64,000 bases of DNA from Erysipelothrix amsterdamensis (GTDB taxonomy: Bacteria > Bacillota_I > Bacilli_A > Erysipelotrichales > Erysipelotrichaceae), in NCBI RefSeq assembly GCF_940143175.1, contig NZ_OW659496.1, positions 310,001 to 374,000 on the forward strand. Reading direction: 5' to 3'. Both the position numbers and the translations under genes were made by a program. A model generated the notes under the pieces. The model did not search any database, had not been told where the DNA came from, and worked only from the letters and a program-made list of their open reading frames with translations. Below, in pieces: positions 34,761 through 44,010 of the stretch. Position 1 is the stretch's first letter, and the number at the start of each line of letters is the position of its first letter.

Positions 34761-36041
34761 ATGTTAGATACAAAAACAATTAAAGAACGCGTCGTTTTAG
34801 TTGGCGTGGATTTTGGAAAAAAGGATTTTGATTTAGAATCATCAATGTTTGAATTAGTGGACCTGGTTGAGGCAGCTGAGGGAACGGTTGTATATCAAAT
34901 TACGCAAAATCGAGATCGCCCTGAAAGTGCAACCTATATTGGGATTGGGAAAATTGAAGAAGTGATGCGTGCCGTCGCAACTTATGATGCAGATACTGTA
35001 GTTTTCAATGACGAATTAAGCGGTTCGCAAATTCGTAATCTTGAAAGTTTAATTGGGTGTAAGATTGTCGATCGGACCAATCTCATTCTTGATATTTTTG
35101 CCTTGCGTGCAACTACGGCCGAAGGGAAACTTCAAGTTAAACTTGCGCAGTTAAAGTACCGTTTGCCTCGATTGATCGGGTATAGTGATTATTTATCCCG
35201 TACAGGTGGTGGCATTGGGACACGGGGTCCCGGAGAACAGAAACTGGAATTGGATCGTCGTCACATTCAACGAGAGATTCTTCACGTCCAAAATGCCTTA
35301 ACAAAATCAGAAGAAAACCGTGAGATTACGCGAAGTAAACGGTTAAATTCAAATCTTCCTATAATCTCTTTTGTTGGGTATACAAACGCAGGGAAATCGA
35401 CGTTAATGAACGCAATTTTAACCAATGGTGATCCTCAGTCAAACGATAAACATGTGTTTGTGAAGGATATGCTCTTTGCGACTTTAGAACCATCCCTACG
35501 GAAAGCACGTCTTAATAATGGTCTAAATGTTATTCTTACAGATACCGTTGGATTTGTTTCGAAATTACCACATACACTTGTTGAAGCTTTTAAAGGGACC
35601 CTTGAGGAAATTAAGTATTCAGATCTTATCATTCATGTCGTGGATGCATCCAATCCTGACTTAAACATCCAAATGGATACAACGTATAAAATGCTTCGAG
35701 ATTTAGATGTGCTTGACCGAAAAATCATTACAGTTTTTAATAAAATGGACCTAGCGATGGATCAAGATATCGCTTTTTACCAAAGTGAATTTGGAAATCG
35801 CATGTATATTAGTGCTCATGATATGGATGATGTTGATCGTCTAGTGGATGCCATTGAAGTTGAATTGGAATCAAGTTTCAAAAAAGTAAATTTTGAAATC
35901 CCTTTTTCCGATCTTGGCATTTTAGATGCGATTGCATCCAATTATGAAATTATTGGTTTGGAGTATACAGAAAAGGGCGCACAATTCCGTGCAGTGATCC
36001 GTGAATCGGATCAAAATCGTTATAAAAAATACATAATCTAA
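34761..36041 (+). CDS. hflX: GTPase HflX
   Basis: 426 residues from ATG 34761, six bases after GAGG. An upstream in-frame start lies within the preceding terminator. The N-terminal HflX domain has RDRPESATYIGIGKIEEV and ends in the diagnostic GGGIGTRGPGEQKLE; the G domain has GYTNAGKSTLMN (G1), DTVGFV (G3) and NKMDL (G4). HflX binds the 50S subunit and splits stalled or hibernating ribosomes. Single-gene unit. Confidence 0.94.
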   Translation: MLDTKTIKERVVLVGVDFGKKDFDLESSMFELVDLVEAAEGTVVYQITQNRDRPESATYIGIGKIEEVMRAVATYDADTVVFNDELSGSQIRNLESLIGCKIVDRTNLILDIFALRATTAEGKLQVKLAQLKYRLPRLIGYSDYLSRTGGGIGTRGPGEQKLELDRRHIQREILHVQNALTKSEENREITRSKRLNSNLPIISFVGYTNAGKSTLMNAILTNGDPQSNDKHVFVKDMLFATLEPSLRKARLNNGLNVILTDTVGFVSKLPHTLVEAFKGTLEEIKYSDLIIHVVDASNPDLNIQMDTTYKMLRDLDVLDRKIITVFNKMDLAMDQDIAFYQSEFGNRMYISAHDMDDVDRLVDAIEVELESSFKKVNFEIPFSDLGILDAIASNYEIIGLEYTEKGAQFRAVIRESDQNRYKKYII

Positions 36042-36178
36042 AAGATGTTTGTGTTTTTGGATTGCTCATTAACCACTTTGTACTGAGATAGTGTATAATG
36101 AAAAAGCACTTTCACACATGTCCAATCGGTATGGTGAATTCGGTTTAGAATAACCATGCATAGAAAAGAGATGATATC

Positions 36179-37642
36179 GTGAAACATACATTTAAAAATT
36201 ATGGAATTGATAATTCAATTCTAAAGTCAATTCAGTATTTGGGCTATGAAGCCCCAACAGATGTTCAACAAGAAGTCATTCCGGCAGTATTAAGCGGGAA
36301 AAATATTGTTGTACAATCACAAACAGGTAGTGGAAAGACCGCTTCATTTGGGATTCCTATTTGTCATCAAGTTGAATGGGAGAAACGTAAACCTCAAGTT
36401 TTAGTATTAGCACCGACGCGTGAACTTGCAATCCAGATTCAAGAAGATTTATTTAATCTTGGTCGTTTCAAACGCTTAAAGGTTGAAGCATTGTTTGGTC
36501 GCAGTTCGTTTGAGAAGCAAGCACAGCGTTTAAAAGAAATGACACACATCCTTGTCGCAACGCCAGGTCGCTTATTGGATCATATGGCAAGAGAAACCGT
36601 GGATCTTTCACATATTGAAACATTAGTGATTGATGAAGCGGATGAAATGTTTAATATGGGGTTTATTGATCAAATTACAAGTATCATCAACCGTATCCCG
36701 AAGAAGAGTCAAAAACTGCTCTTTTCCGCAACCATGCCAGAACGTGTTAAAGACCTTTGTACACTTTACATTAAAAATCCGCAATGGATTGATATTGAAA
36801 CAGAAAGTCGCGTTGAAGATCGTATTGATGAACGTTATTATATTGTGGATTATCCCGATAAAATGGCGTTACTTGAATCCGTACTTATTACGGAAAATCC
36901 AGATAGTTCAATCATTTTCTGTAATACAAAAGAACAGGTCGAAACCGTAACCAATTTTATGGAAGACTTGGGGTGCAAGGTAGATACCCTTCATGGCGGG
37001 ATGGAACAACGTTTCCGTACCAAAGTCCTAGCGGACTTTAAACATGGTCTTTTCCGTTATCTTGTTGCTACAGATGTTGCGGCACGTGGTTTGGATATTG
37101 ATGATGTTTCACTTGTTGTGAACTTCGATGTTCCTGAAAATACTGAAAGCTATACGCATCGTGTCGGACGTACCGCACGTGTGGATAAATATGGTAAAGC
37201 AGTAACCTTCGCAAGTCCCTATGAAATGAAATTTATGAATCTAATTATCAATGATACCGATCATGAACTTCAAAAAGTAGTCAAACCAGGACAAAGTCTT
37301 GTGGATGCACGTCGTGATGCATTTGAAGCCAAACGCGATCGTAAACCTAAAGTCAAAAAAGATAAAGCACATGACTTTAAACAAGAGATTACCAAAATTC
37401 ATATTAATGCTGGTAAGAAAACTAAAATGAGACCTGTTGATGTGGTTGGAGCATTATGTTCCATTGAAGGCGTGAATGCAGAAGACATTGGTGTTATCAG
37501 TATTGTGGATGTTTCTACCTTTGTGGAAATTCTAAATGGTAAAGGGGATCTTGTTCTTAATGCTCTTAAAACAATGCCTATCAAAGGCCGACCTCGTAAA
37601 GTAAACCGTGCCAATAAAACGGAATACGAACGACTTTTATAA
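36179..37642 (+). CDS. DEAD-box RNA helicase with DbpA-type RNA-binding domain
   Basis: 487 residues with GTG start at 36179, nine bases after AAAGAGA. Motifs in order: Q motif FKNYGIDNSILKSIQYLGYEAPTDVQ, AQTGSGKTAS-like I (QSQTGSGKT), PTRELAIQ, TPGRLLDHM, DEAD, SAT, IIFCNTKEQ, ARGLDIDDV and HRVGRTAR. The C-terminal 75 residues match the DbpA RNA-binding domain (MRPVDVVGALCSIEGVNAEDIGVISI). Likely role in ribosome assembly or cold adaptation. A bidirectional hairpin follows. Confidence 0.93.
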   Translation: MKHTFKNYGIDNSILKSIQYLGYEAPTDVQQEVIPAVLSGKNIVVQSQTGSGKTASFGIPICHQVEWEKRKPQVLVLAPTRELAIQIQEDLFNLGRFKRLKVEALFGRSSFEKQAQRLKEMTHILVATPGRLLDHMARETVDLSHIETLVIDEADEMFNMGFIDQITSIINRIPKKSQKLLFSATMPERVKDLCTLYIKNPQWIDIETESRVEDRIDERYYIVDYPDKMALLESVLITENPDSSIIFCNTKEQVETVTNFMEDLGCKVDTLHGGMEQRFRTKVLADFKHGLFRYLVATDVAARGLDIDDVSLVVNFDVPENTESYTHRVGRTARVDKYGKAVTFASPYEMKFMNLIINDTDHELQKVVKPGQSLVDARRDAFEAKRDRKPKVKKDKAHDFKQEITKIHINAGKKTKMRPVDVVGALCSIEGVNAEDIGVISIVDVSTFVEILNGKGDLVLNALKTMPIKGRPRKVNRANKTEYERLL

Positions 37643-37648
37643 AAAACT

Positions 37649-37690
37649 AAAAACTGTAGCTGCACCTAAATGGACGCAGCTACAGTTTTT
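37649..37690. terminator. Bidirectional terminator hairpin, left copy of a 42-bp duplication
   Basis: AAAAACTGTAGCTGC / GCAGCTACAGTTTTT, 12-base loop. An identical 42-bp copy is at 38723-38764 on the other side of the IS30-family element. This copy terminates the helicase transcript. Confidence 0.92.
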
Positions 37691-37696
37691 CTTTTA

Positions 37697-37716
37697 TCAA
37701 ATCTCAACCGCACCAC
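37697..37716. repeat. Terminal inverted repeat, left
   Basis: 20-bp repeat of the IS30-family element; it also encodes the last residues and stop codon of the transposase. Confidence 0.85.
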
Positions 37717-38635
37717 TTTTACTTTTATTAAAGTCTATCTCATAGGCCGTTTTGAAGTCAAATATTTTTCGCGGCATTGAGTTAATTTTGAAGCAAATAT
37801 CATCAAGATATTGTTGCGCTATATCATACATTGATTTACCTTTTGGTATAAACCTTCTTACTATTGCATTCGCTCGTTCATTGGTTCCACGTTGAAAAGA
37901 ACAGTATGGATCACACTTATATAGTTTCACACCCAACCGCTTGGCTGTAATTCCTAATGTTTTAAATTCAAGTCCATTATCTACTGTTATCGATTTCGTG
38001 GTTATATTATTCTCTTCAATAAATTTTCGAATTAAGTTTGATGTGTAATAGTCATATCGATATTCTGCTTTAATAAGCCAGGTCATTCTTGAGCAGCGGT
38101 CTACAATGGATATAATCGCTGCAGATTCATGTTTCTTACCGATTATAGAGTCGATTTCGAGATGGCCAATCTCGTTACGTTTCTCAATGTATTTAGGTCT
38201 AAGGCTAATTGGAAGTACTGTTTTCTCTTCCAAGTTCCATCTCAAGTGATTCATCATTCCACTAATTCTCTTTTTACGTTTTCGACGTTTATAGCACATT
38301 CTATTTGGTTTTATATCAAGTTTACCTTGATTAATCCAGTTATAGACTTGCTGCGATGAAACACACGGTTTATATGGATGATATCGTTTATAGTTACTCA
38401 AGCATACTTCTACCGAATGAACTTTAGGATCATAGTGAGAATGCAGATATTCGATTAGGTGGGAATATTTTTCTCGAATATCAATCGTTCGTTTCTTATA
38501 GACATTATTTTTATATCTAGAAATCGTAGAATGAGATATATTGAGTTTACGTGCTGCCTTGCGCATAGAGTAGCCGATGCTTAATAGAATATCAATTTGG
38601 TCTTTCATTTTTTTATCTAATTGTTTATACTTCAT
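37697..38635 (-). CDS. IS30-family transposase
   Basis: 312 residues, apparently intact. An N-terminal helix-turn-helix (SMRKAARKLNISHSTISRYKNN) binds the ends, and an rve-type DDE domain follows: GHLEIDSIIGK (Asp), KSITVDNGLEF (Asp) and RGTNERANAIVRRFIPKGKS (Glu). AAAAGGAG lies eight bases before the ATG. The full-length frame and complete triad suggest the element may still be active. Confidence 0.93.
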   Translation of the reverse strand: MKYKQLDKKMKDQIDILLSIGYSMRKAARKLNISHSTISRYKNNVYKKRTIDIREKYSHLIEYLHSHYDPKVHSVEVCLSNYKRYHPYKPCVSSQQVYNWINQGKLDIKPNRMCYKRRKRKKRISGMMNHLRWNLEEKTVLPISLRPKYIEKRNEIGHLEIDSIIGKKHESAAIISIVDRCSRMTWLIKAEYRYDYYTSNLIRKFIEENNITTKSITVDNGLEFKTLGITAKRLGVKLYKCDPYCSFQRGTNERANAIVRRFIPKGKSMYDIAQQYLDDICFKINSMPRKIFDFKTAYEIDFNKSKSGAVEI

Positions 38636-38695
38636 ATGGGAGCTCCTTTTAGTCGGGTGGGCTCCTTTTATTATACAAAAACAACCGCACCTTGG

Positions 38696-38715
38696 GTGGT
38701 GCGGTTGAGATTTGA
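38696..38715. repeat. Terminal inverted repeat, right
   Basis: Exact complement of the left 20-bp repeat. Confidence 0.85.
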
Positions 38716-38722
38716 ATTTAGG

Positions 38723-38764
38723 AAAAACTGTAGCTGCACCTAAATGGACGCAGCTACAGTTTTT
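38723..38764. terminator. Bidirectional terminator hairpin, right copy of the 42-bp duplication
   Basis: Identical to 37649-37690 over 42 bases. Flanks the element on the sialidase side, so the insertion left a terminator on both sides. Confidence 0.92.
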
Positions 38765-38766
38765 TT

Positions 38767-38798
38767 AGAAAAAAGATACGTTATTACTAACGTATCTT
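38767..38798 (-). terminator. Terminator of the sialidase gene
   Basis: AAGATACGTTA / TAACGTATCTT hairpin followed on the minus strand by T. Confidence 0.8.
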
Positions 38799-38804
38799 AA
38801 AATT

Positions 38805-41800
38805 TTATTGTTTTCGTTTAAAAATCACAAAACCACATAGGGATACAAGCATACCAAGTCCGATAAATCCAGAAACAGCTTGTCCTGTTTTAGGAAGTGT
38901 TACATCGGTTTTGTCGGTAGGTGATATTTGAGCACTGTCTTCAGTATTGCTATCTGGAGTTTCAGGTTTTTGAGAATCTGTATCCGGTTTTGGATCTACG
39001 ATTGGAGGTGTGATGTTTTCATCAGGATTTGATGGTTCCTCTTTTTCAACCTCACGTTTGCTTAAACCTCTAACGGCTGAGTCTAAGGATTCAATGGCTT
39101 CTTTAATCTGAGCTTCGTTTGGTGTAGAAGCTTGGAAGAGACTTCTGAAACTGAAGCTTGGCGTTTGAAGTAATGCTTTCGCAGACTCTAACGCGTCATA
39201 AACAGCCTGTACACTTGTCTTTGTGTAGAGAGACAAATCAAGTGTATTCATATAATCTTCAACCTCTTGAATTTTTTGACGTAATGAACCTAAAGTATAG
39301 TTGCTTAACTCGAGATTATTGATGAATTCATTGAGGTTTATAACCATTTCATCAATCAATTCCTGTGTTGCTTCTGAGTTATCGCGAAGTTCATACGCTT
39401 TTTCTTTTAATTCAAGTAAAGGTTTAAAACTTGCTTCGGTGTAAAGGTTTTGATTCAAACTTTCAAGTGTTTCGAGAACTTGATTTAGGGTTGAAAAATC
39501 AAGGGGTGCACGATACGGTTTTCCGTGCAGAGTAATTTCCGCAGCATTCCCATAGTTTTCAAGCCCTTTCACCACTTTAAAGATCAGCGTATCCACATGA
39601 GCATCTTCAAATGTGATCGTTTTCTTTGTAAGGTTAGTATCAAGGGTTCCTTCAGTGAGAACATGAAGCGGTGCATCGCCCAATTTTCCTAAGATTTGAT
39701 ATTCGGTGACGACACCATTGAGCGTACCATCTTGACGTGGTAGGTAGGTCAAGGCATTCACAACCATCTCATGATGGAATGAAACCGTTACATCAAATGG
39801 TGGGTTCTTATCACCCCATTTGGAGTGCCAGAAGGTGTTTGGGTCGCCATCAAAGGCTAAACCGATGGGACCTTCGACGTGTGTATTCCCTTTTTCATCT
39901 TCTTGACTTGATGCCGTTACATCAAACATTGAGTTTGGAATGTAAGTTGGATCAATCGCATCAATCATAGCATGGATTTGTTGGATGAAATCACCGATGG
40001 TAAAGGGATTATCACTTAAGAGTTCTGCTTTGGTGATCAGTTGATCCGCTGCATCCTTCACACTTGGTGCTAAGTTTTCAAAATCAAGGGCTTTAAGTGT
40101 TTCAAGCGCTTCATCAAGACCTTGTTTATTCGCAATATTGAGTGCTTTTCCATCAAGTGTTTCAAGATACCCTTTAGTAAATCCATTAAGAATGGTGACG
40201 GGTTCTGCTAAGTTAAAGCGTAATGTGTTCGTATCAACACGATTCGGTGTTGTTGTTTGAGTTGTATTATACGTTAACGTTAAGTTTGAACTAGGAATTA
40301 AAGCTTTATCCGATTTGATTTCAAGATAGGTATCCTGAATATCAAGACTTAGACTTGAAGTATCTTTGACACCTAAATCTTCAAAAGAGAAGCGTTTAAA
40401 CATCATCGACATATTATCCCCGTTTTCAGGTTTTTTATGTTCATACATTAAACCGAAGTGACCATCGGGAAGTGGTTGAACCACATTGTACTCATAATTT
40501 CCACTTTGCATATGCGTATTAGAAAGAAGTACGAGACGTTCACCTTCTAAAACTTGAAGCAGTTTCACAGCCCCATTGGTACGTTTAGGACCATTTGGAT
40601 TTGCAAGTAAGATATACTCTTTACCTTCATGGTTATAATGGAGGGCGGACATTTGTGAGTAAACATCGGTAATTGGAAGTGTTTCAAGATCATTCTCCCA
40701 GGTTTCTCCATTATCGTAAGAAGTACCTACCAGAACTTTTCCGGATACATTTCGCGCAAATTGTTTCAGGGTTCCGTTATTAAGTTGTACCACTTGAGAT
40801 TCAGTTACCAATGCACCGCCGTTATTTAAGGTTTTAGAATTTAAAACTTGACCGTTAAAGTTACGATTGTCATTGAGTGATTCCGTTTTATGCCATGTAA
40901 TACCATCGGAACTTTTAATCATGGATGTAGATTGGGAATTACCACCATGGCGGTTTGTATGGTAAATCGGGAAAGCAAGGTCACCGTTTTCAAGTTGAAT
41001 CCCAACACCGGGACCGGTTCCGATGAATTGCATCCAATCTGCTTTAACTTGTGGTGTAATATCATGGGGTGATGACCATGTTTGACCGTCATCATCCGAA
41101 TGGGTTAACCATAAATAAGCGGTTTGGCGAATGCGTAATGGACTTTTCTTAAGATAGATATTTCCCACATACGTATCGCCTTCATAAATATCTCCAAGAT
41201 CATTGAAAGGCATGCCCTTCTCAGATTCTAAGACAACGCGGTAATTCGTGATGATATCAGTGTTTAGATCAAATACGGTTCCATCAGCTTTTGCGTAATA
41301 CTTTTTGCCATCGGTACCTTTCAAAACAATATGAGTACCGTCTTCTTTGGTTACATAAGGTTGACCAAAGTCTTGGTCTTCATTTTGAACACTAAAGAAT
41401 CCTCGTGATTCTGGGAACATATCGACTAAAAGATAGATACGTCCATTCCGTTTATCTTGTGCCATTGCCGCATCAATGAGGAATGCGGAACTTTGATAGT
41501 TCGTATTCACATTTTCTTGAGAAACATTCGGATCTGATTTTAAATCAATAATAACTTGAGTGTCAGACCATGTCTTACCACTGTCTCGACTTCTTCGTAA
41601 GGCGATATCGATATTTCCCCAGTCAGCTTGGTGGGTAATACGCTTATCGATTGCAGCGATTACTGTGCCATCTTGGGTTGTGAGAAGACTTGGAATACGA
41701 TAATTTTTACTTCCATCTTGTCCTGGCGCATAAAGTTCGATCGCTTCTGAAGTCGTTGTATCAACCGTAGACGCTGTATCTGCATGAAGTGCTTTGATGG

Positions 41801-42401
41801 TATCAACATCGAGGATGTCATGACTTAAGTTCAAGGATGCGATTTTGCCACTAAATGGCCATAGGTTTTCACCTTTTAAACGAGCAACCCCTCCCAATTT
41901 CATACGGTTCCAAGGCAAAGATTGGATTTTTGTGAAATCAATATTATCTTGGGATGCAAGTAAGATTCCATCTGCATATATTTCAACACGATTACCATGA
42001 TTTAAAACGGTAACGGTGTGCCAGTTTGCGTTGGCAAGCTGGGTACTTGTGCCCGAAGTATTGATTATATGTTTGCCGGTTTCATCTCTGAATTCAATGC
42101 CAAGTTTACCGGTACTGTTTTGATAGTAAAGCGCGAAATAGTTGTTTTCCAAATTTGCGTTTGATATTGAAAACAGGGAAGTAAGATCACTGGATAGTGA
42201 TTCAGAGCGAAAACGTAAGGTTAGGGAACCTTGATTAAATTCTTTGATGTGTGATAAATGGTCGGAAATATCAGCACCTTCTCCCTTTAAGTGTACATCG
42301 TGAAGATTTAGATCATTCATAGCAAAGATAGAACTTGGGTAAAGACTAATACCCAATACAAGTGTAAGAAGCACGACGAAAATGTTACTTATTTTCTTCA
42401 A
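38805..42401 (-). CDS. nanH: LPxTG-anchored sialidase (neuraminidase, GH33)
   Basis: Start taken as TTG at 42401, eight bases after GAGGGG, giving 1198 residues; upstream ATGs at 42419 and 42458 lack a ribosome site. After a signal peptide, residues 35-210 form a laminin-G-like module. The GH33 propeller has the Arg-Ile-Pro motif (YRIPSLL, Arg235) and four Asp boxes: SRDSGKTW, SDDDGQTW, SSDGITW and SYDNGETW (about 274, 437, 499 and 560). An F5/8-type carbohydrate-binding module lies near 825-955, helical FIVAR-like segments follow, then LPKTG, a hydrophobic segment and KRKQ. It releases sialic acid from host glycans and is a known virulence-type factor in Erysipelothrix. Confidence 0.93.
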   Translation of the reverse strand: MKKISNIFVVLLTLVLGISLYPSSIFAMNDLNLHDVHLKGEGADISDHLSHIKEFNQGSLTLRFRSESLSSDLTSLFSISNANLENNYFALYYQNSTGKLGIEFRDETGKHIINTSGTSTQLANANWHTVTVLNHGNRVEIYADGILLASQDNIDFTKIQSLPWNRMKLGGVARLKGENLWPFSGKIASLNLSHDILDVDTIKALHADTASTVDTTTSEAIELYAPGQDGSKNYRIPSLLTTQDGTVIAAIDKRITHQADWGNIDIALRRSRDSGKTWSDTQVIIDLKSDPNVSQENVNTNYQSSAFLIDAAMAQDKRNGRIYLLVDMFPESRGFFSVQNEDQDFGQPYVTKEDGTHIVLKGTDGKKYYAKADGTVFDLNTDIITNYRVVLESEKGMPFNDLGDIYEGDTYVGNIYLKKSPLRIRQTAYLWLTHSDDDGQTWSSPHDITPQVKADWMQFIGTGPGVGIQLENGDLAFPIYHTNRHGGNSQSTSMIKSSDGITWHKTESLNDNRNFNGQVLNSKTLNNGGALVTESQVVQLNNGTLKQFARNVSGKVLVGTSYDNGETWENDLETLPITDVYSQMSALHYNHEGKEYILLANPNGPKRTNGAVKLLQVLEGERLVLLSNTHMQSGNYEYNVVQPLPDGHFGLMYEHKKPENGDNMSMMFKRFSFEDLGVKDTSSLSLDIQDTYLEIKSDKALIPSSNLTLTYNTTQTTTPNRVDTNTLRFNLAEPVTILNGFTKGYLETLDGKALNIANKQGLDEALETLKALDFENLAPSVKDAADQLITKAELLSDNPFTIGDFIQQIHAMIDAIDPTYIPNSMFDVTASSQEDEKGNTHVEGPIGLAFDGDPNTFWHSKWGDKNPPFDVTVSFHHEMVVNALTYLPRQDGTLNGVVTEYQILGKLGDAPLHVLTEGTLDTNLTKKTITFEDAHVDTLIFKVVKGLENYGNAAEITLHGKPYRAPLDFSTLNQVLETLESLNQNLYTEASFKPLLELKEKAYELRDNSEATQELIDEMVINLNEFINNLELSNYTLGSLRQKIQEVEDYMNTLDLSLYTKTSVQAVYDALESAKALLQTPSFSFRSLFQASTPNEAQIKEAIESLDSAVRGLSKREVEKEEPSNPDENITPPIVDPKPDTDSQKPETPDSNTEDSAQISPTDKTDVTLPKTGQAVSGFIGLGMLVSLCGFVIFKRKQ

Positions 42402-42443
42402 TTTAAATACCCCTCTCATATAAGTAATGTATGGATGATTCAA

Positions 42444-42495
42444 ATGTAAGCGCTTCATTCATCGACATTATAGCATCTTTTTCGGGCATGTCCAA
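42444..42495 (-). promoter_or_regulatory. Sialidase promoter with downstream cre site
   Basis: On the minus strand TTGGAC (42495-42490), 17-base spacer, extended -10 TGCTATAAT (TATAAT at 42472-42467). The cre-like ATGTAAGCGCTTCATT (42444-42459, plus-strand reading) lies just downstream of the transcription start. Confidence 0.75.
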
Positions 42496-42587
42496 AACAA
42501 TTTACAAAATTTCATATTCACGAAAATGAGTTTCTTAAAGGGTCGAAAATAAGCATTAAGATTGTGTATTTAACGAAAATAATTACC

Positions 42588-42612
42588 AAAAAAAGGAGCT
42601 TAACGCTCCTTT
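42588..42612 (-). terminator. Terminator of the radical SAM gene
   Basis: AAAGGAGC / GCTCCTTT hairpin with a T run on the minus strand, overlapping the stop codon. Confidence 0.85.
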
Positions 42613-43541
42613 ACGTATTTACCTTGCCAGGTATTTCTTTTAACCATTAATTTATCGATTTCATTGGTGACTACAATTTTTCGAATGGTCCACAGTGGAG
42701 CAAGCAAATCATCTGCCATCCCATCTCCGGTAAGTCGGGCAATCACAATGTCCTCGGGGAGTCGTTCAATTTGCTTCACAACAATATCCACGTATTCATC
42801 ACGACTTAAGAGAGGAAACGCATTTTTTTGATATTCTGCGCCCAGTTTTGTGCCTTTAATAATATGAAGCATGTGTATTTTAACCATCTCAGGATGCATT
42901 TTCGCAAGATAGTCGGCTGTTTCAAGCATCATCTCCGGAGTTTCTTGGGGAAAGCCATTGATAATATGAACACAAGTACGAATACCTGCTGCTTTGAGTT
43001 TTTGAATACAGCTTGTGACTGATTCAAGATCATGACCACGATTCATCCATTCTGAAGTTTCAGGATGGATGGTTTGTAAGCCGATTTCGATGGTTAAATC
43101 TTTCTTACGACTCATTGCTTCAAAATATGCAATCTTCTCATCATCCAAACAATCACTTCGTGTCGCAATATCTATCCCCACAAACCGATCATCATCAAAG
43201 AAGGGATCGTAAAGCTTCTTGAGGTTTTCGAGGGAATCATGCGTATTGGAATAAGCTTGAAAGTATGCAATCTTGGCGGCGTTGGGCCATTTTTGAAGCA
43301 TTATATTTTCACTGTGTTCAATTTGCTTCTCTAAATCAGGATTTTTTAAAATCATGTCTCCTGATCCACGGGCACTGCAGAAGTTACAACCCCCACTTCC
43401 ACACGTACCATCACGATTTGGACAAGTAAATCCTGCATCGATGCTGACTTTAAATGCTTTTTGTCCATAAGTTTTTTGGGTAAAGTAGTTATAAGTTTGA
43501 TAACGCTTGTTATCTAGGGAATAAGGGTAAGGGTTTGTCAT
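42600..43541 (-). CDS. Radical SAM protein of the TIGR01212/YtqA family
   Basis: 313 residues from ATG 43541, preceded by GGAGGT. The iron-sulfur cluster motif is CxxxxGxCGSGGCNFC with flanking FTCPNRDGTCG and SARGSGDM, typical of YtqA/YhcC proteins. Further family segments are YFQAYSNTHDSLENLKKLYDP and IEIGLQTIHPETSEWMNRGHD. The physiological reaction is uncertain; related proteins may act in tRNA modification. Overlaps the upstream acetyltransferase gene by four bases (ATGA). Confidence 0.88.
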   Translation of the reverse strand: MTNPYPYSLDNKRYQTYNYFTQKTYGQKAFKVSIDAGFTCPNRDGTCGSGGCNFCSARGSGDMILKNPDLEKQIEHSENIMLQKWPNAAKIAYFQAYSNTHDSLENLKKLYDPFFDDDRFVGIDIATRSDCLDDEKIAYFEAMSRKKDLTIEIGLQTIHPETSEWMNRGHDLESVTSCIQKLKAAGIRTCVHIINGFPQETPEMMLETADYLAKMHPEMVKIHMLHIIKGTKLGAEYQKNAFPLLSRDEYVDIVVKQIERLPEDIVIARLTGDGMADDLLAPLWTIRKIVVTNEIDKLMVKRNTWQGKYVKER

Positions 43542-43933
43542 CGTAATACCTCCATAATACAATAGTCGATGTCATTGCGGGTAAATGTTTGATTTGTTTG
43601 TCTAAAACCAAAACGTTCATAATATGAAATTTTGCTTGTTCGCGCATTAAGAATGATGCGTCCATTATATAATGATAGCACATGACTTAATAACATGCTC
43701 CCGTAACCTTGATTTTGAAAGCTTGGAAGGGTTGCGAATTTTCGCAGTTGAAGCGTATCATCATGATTAATGGCTGAAATCACTGCGATGCATTGGTGGT
43801 CCATAAAAAGACCATAATGCGTTGCGAGGGAGTCATCCTCAGTTTGTGCCAAGTTTAAAGGTCCATCAGGATACATTGCTTTGTGGCGAATGGGTAAAAC
43901 GTGGTCTATTGAAGTTGTTTGTATGGTAATCAT
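43538..43933 (-). CDS. GNAT-family N-acetyltransferase
   Basis: 131 residues. The acetyl-CoA-binding motif A is seen as LRKFATLPSFQNQGYGSMLLSHVL, and motif B as YYERFGFRQT. Substrate unknown. It is translationally coupled to the radical SAM gene (ATGA overlap) and divergent from the pseudouridine synthase. GGAG lies close to the ATG. Confidence 0.82.
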   Translation of the reverse strand: MITIQTTSIDHVLPIRHKAMYPDGPLNLAQTEDDSLATHYGLFMDHQCIAVISAINHDDTLQLRKFATLPSFQNQGYGSMLLSHVLSLYNGRIILNARTSKISYYERFGFRQTNQTFTRNDIDYCIMEVLR

Positions 43934-44010
43934 GGTTATTCTCCTTGTGACATATTATACGGTAAATGGTAGAATAGATGTAAATAATTAGAAAATAGAT
44001 TGAGGACTTT

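Larger units (their letters stand above)
37691..38722 (-). mobile_element. IS30-family insertion sequence inserted in a terminator
   Basis: About 1032 bp between two identical 42-bp copies of the host terminator hairpin. It has 20-bp perfect terminal inverted repeats TCAAATCTCAACCGCACCAC (37697-37716, with its complement at 38696-38715) and one transposase gene filling the element. The outermost six or seven bases on each side may belong either to imperfect repeat ends or to the target. Near the right end AACCGCACC / GGTGCGGTT forms a hairpin that may block read-in transcription. Confidence 0.9.
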
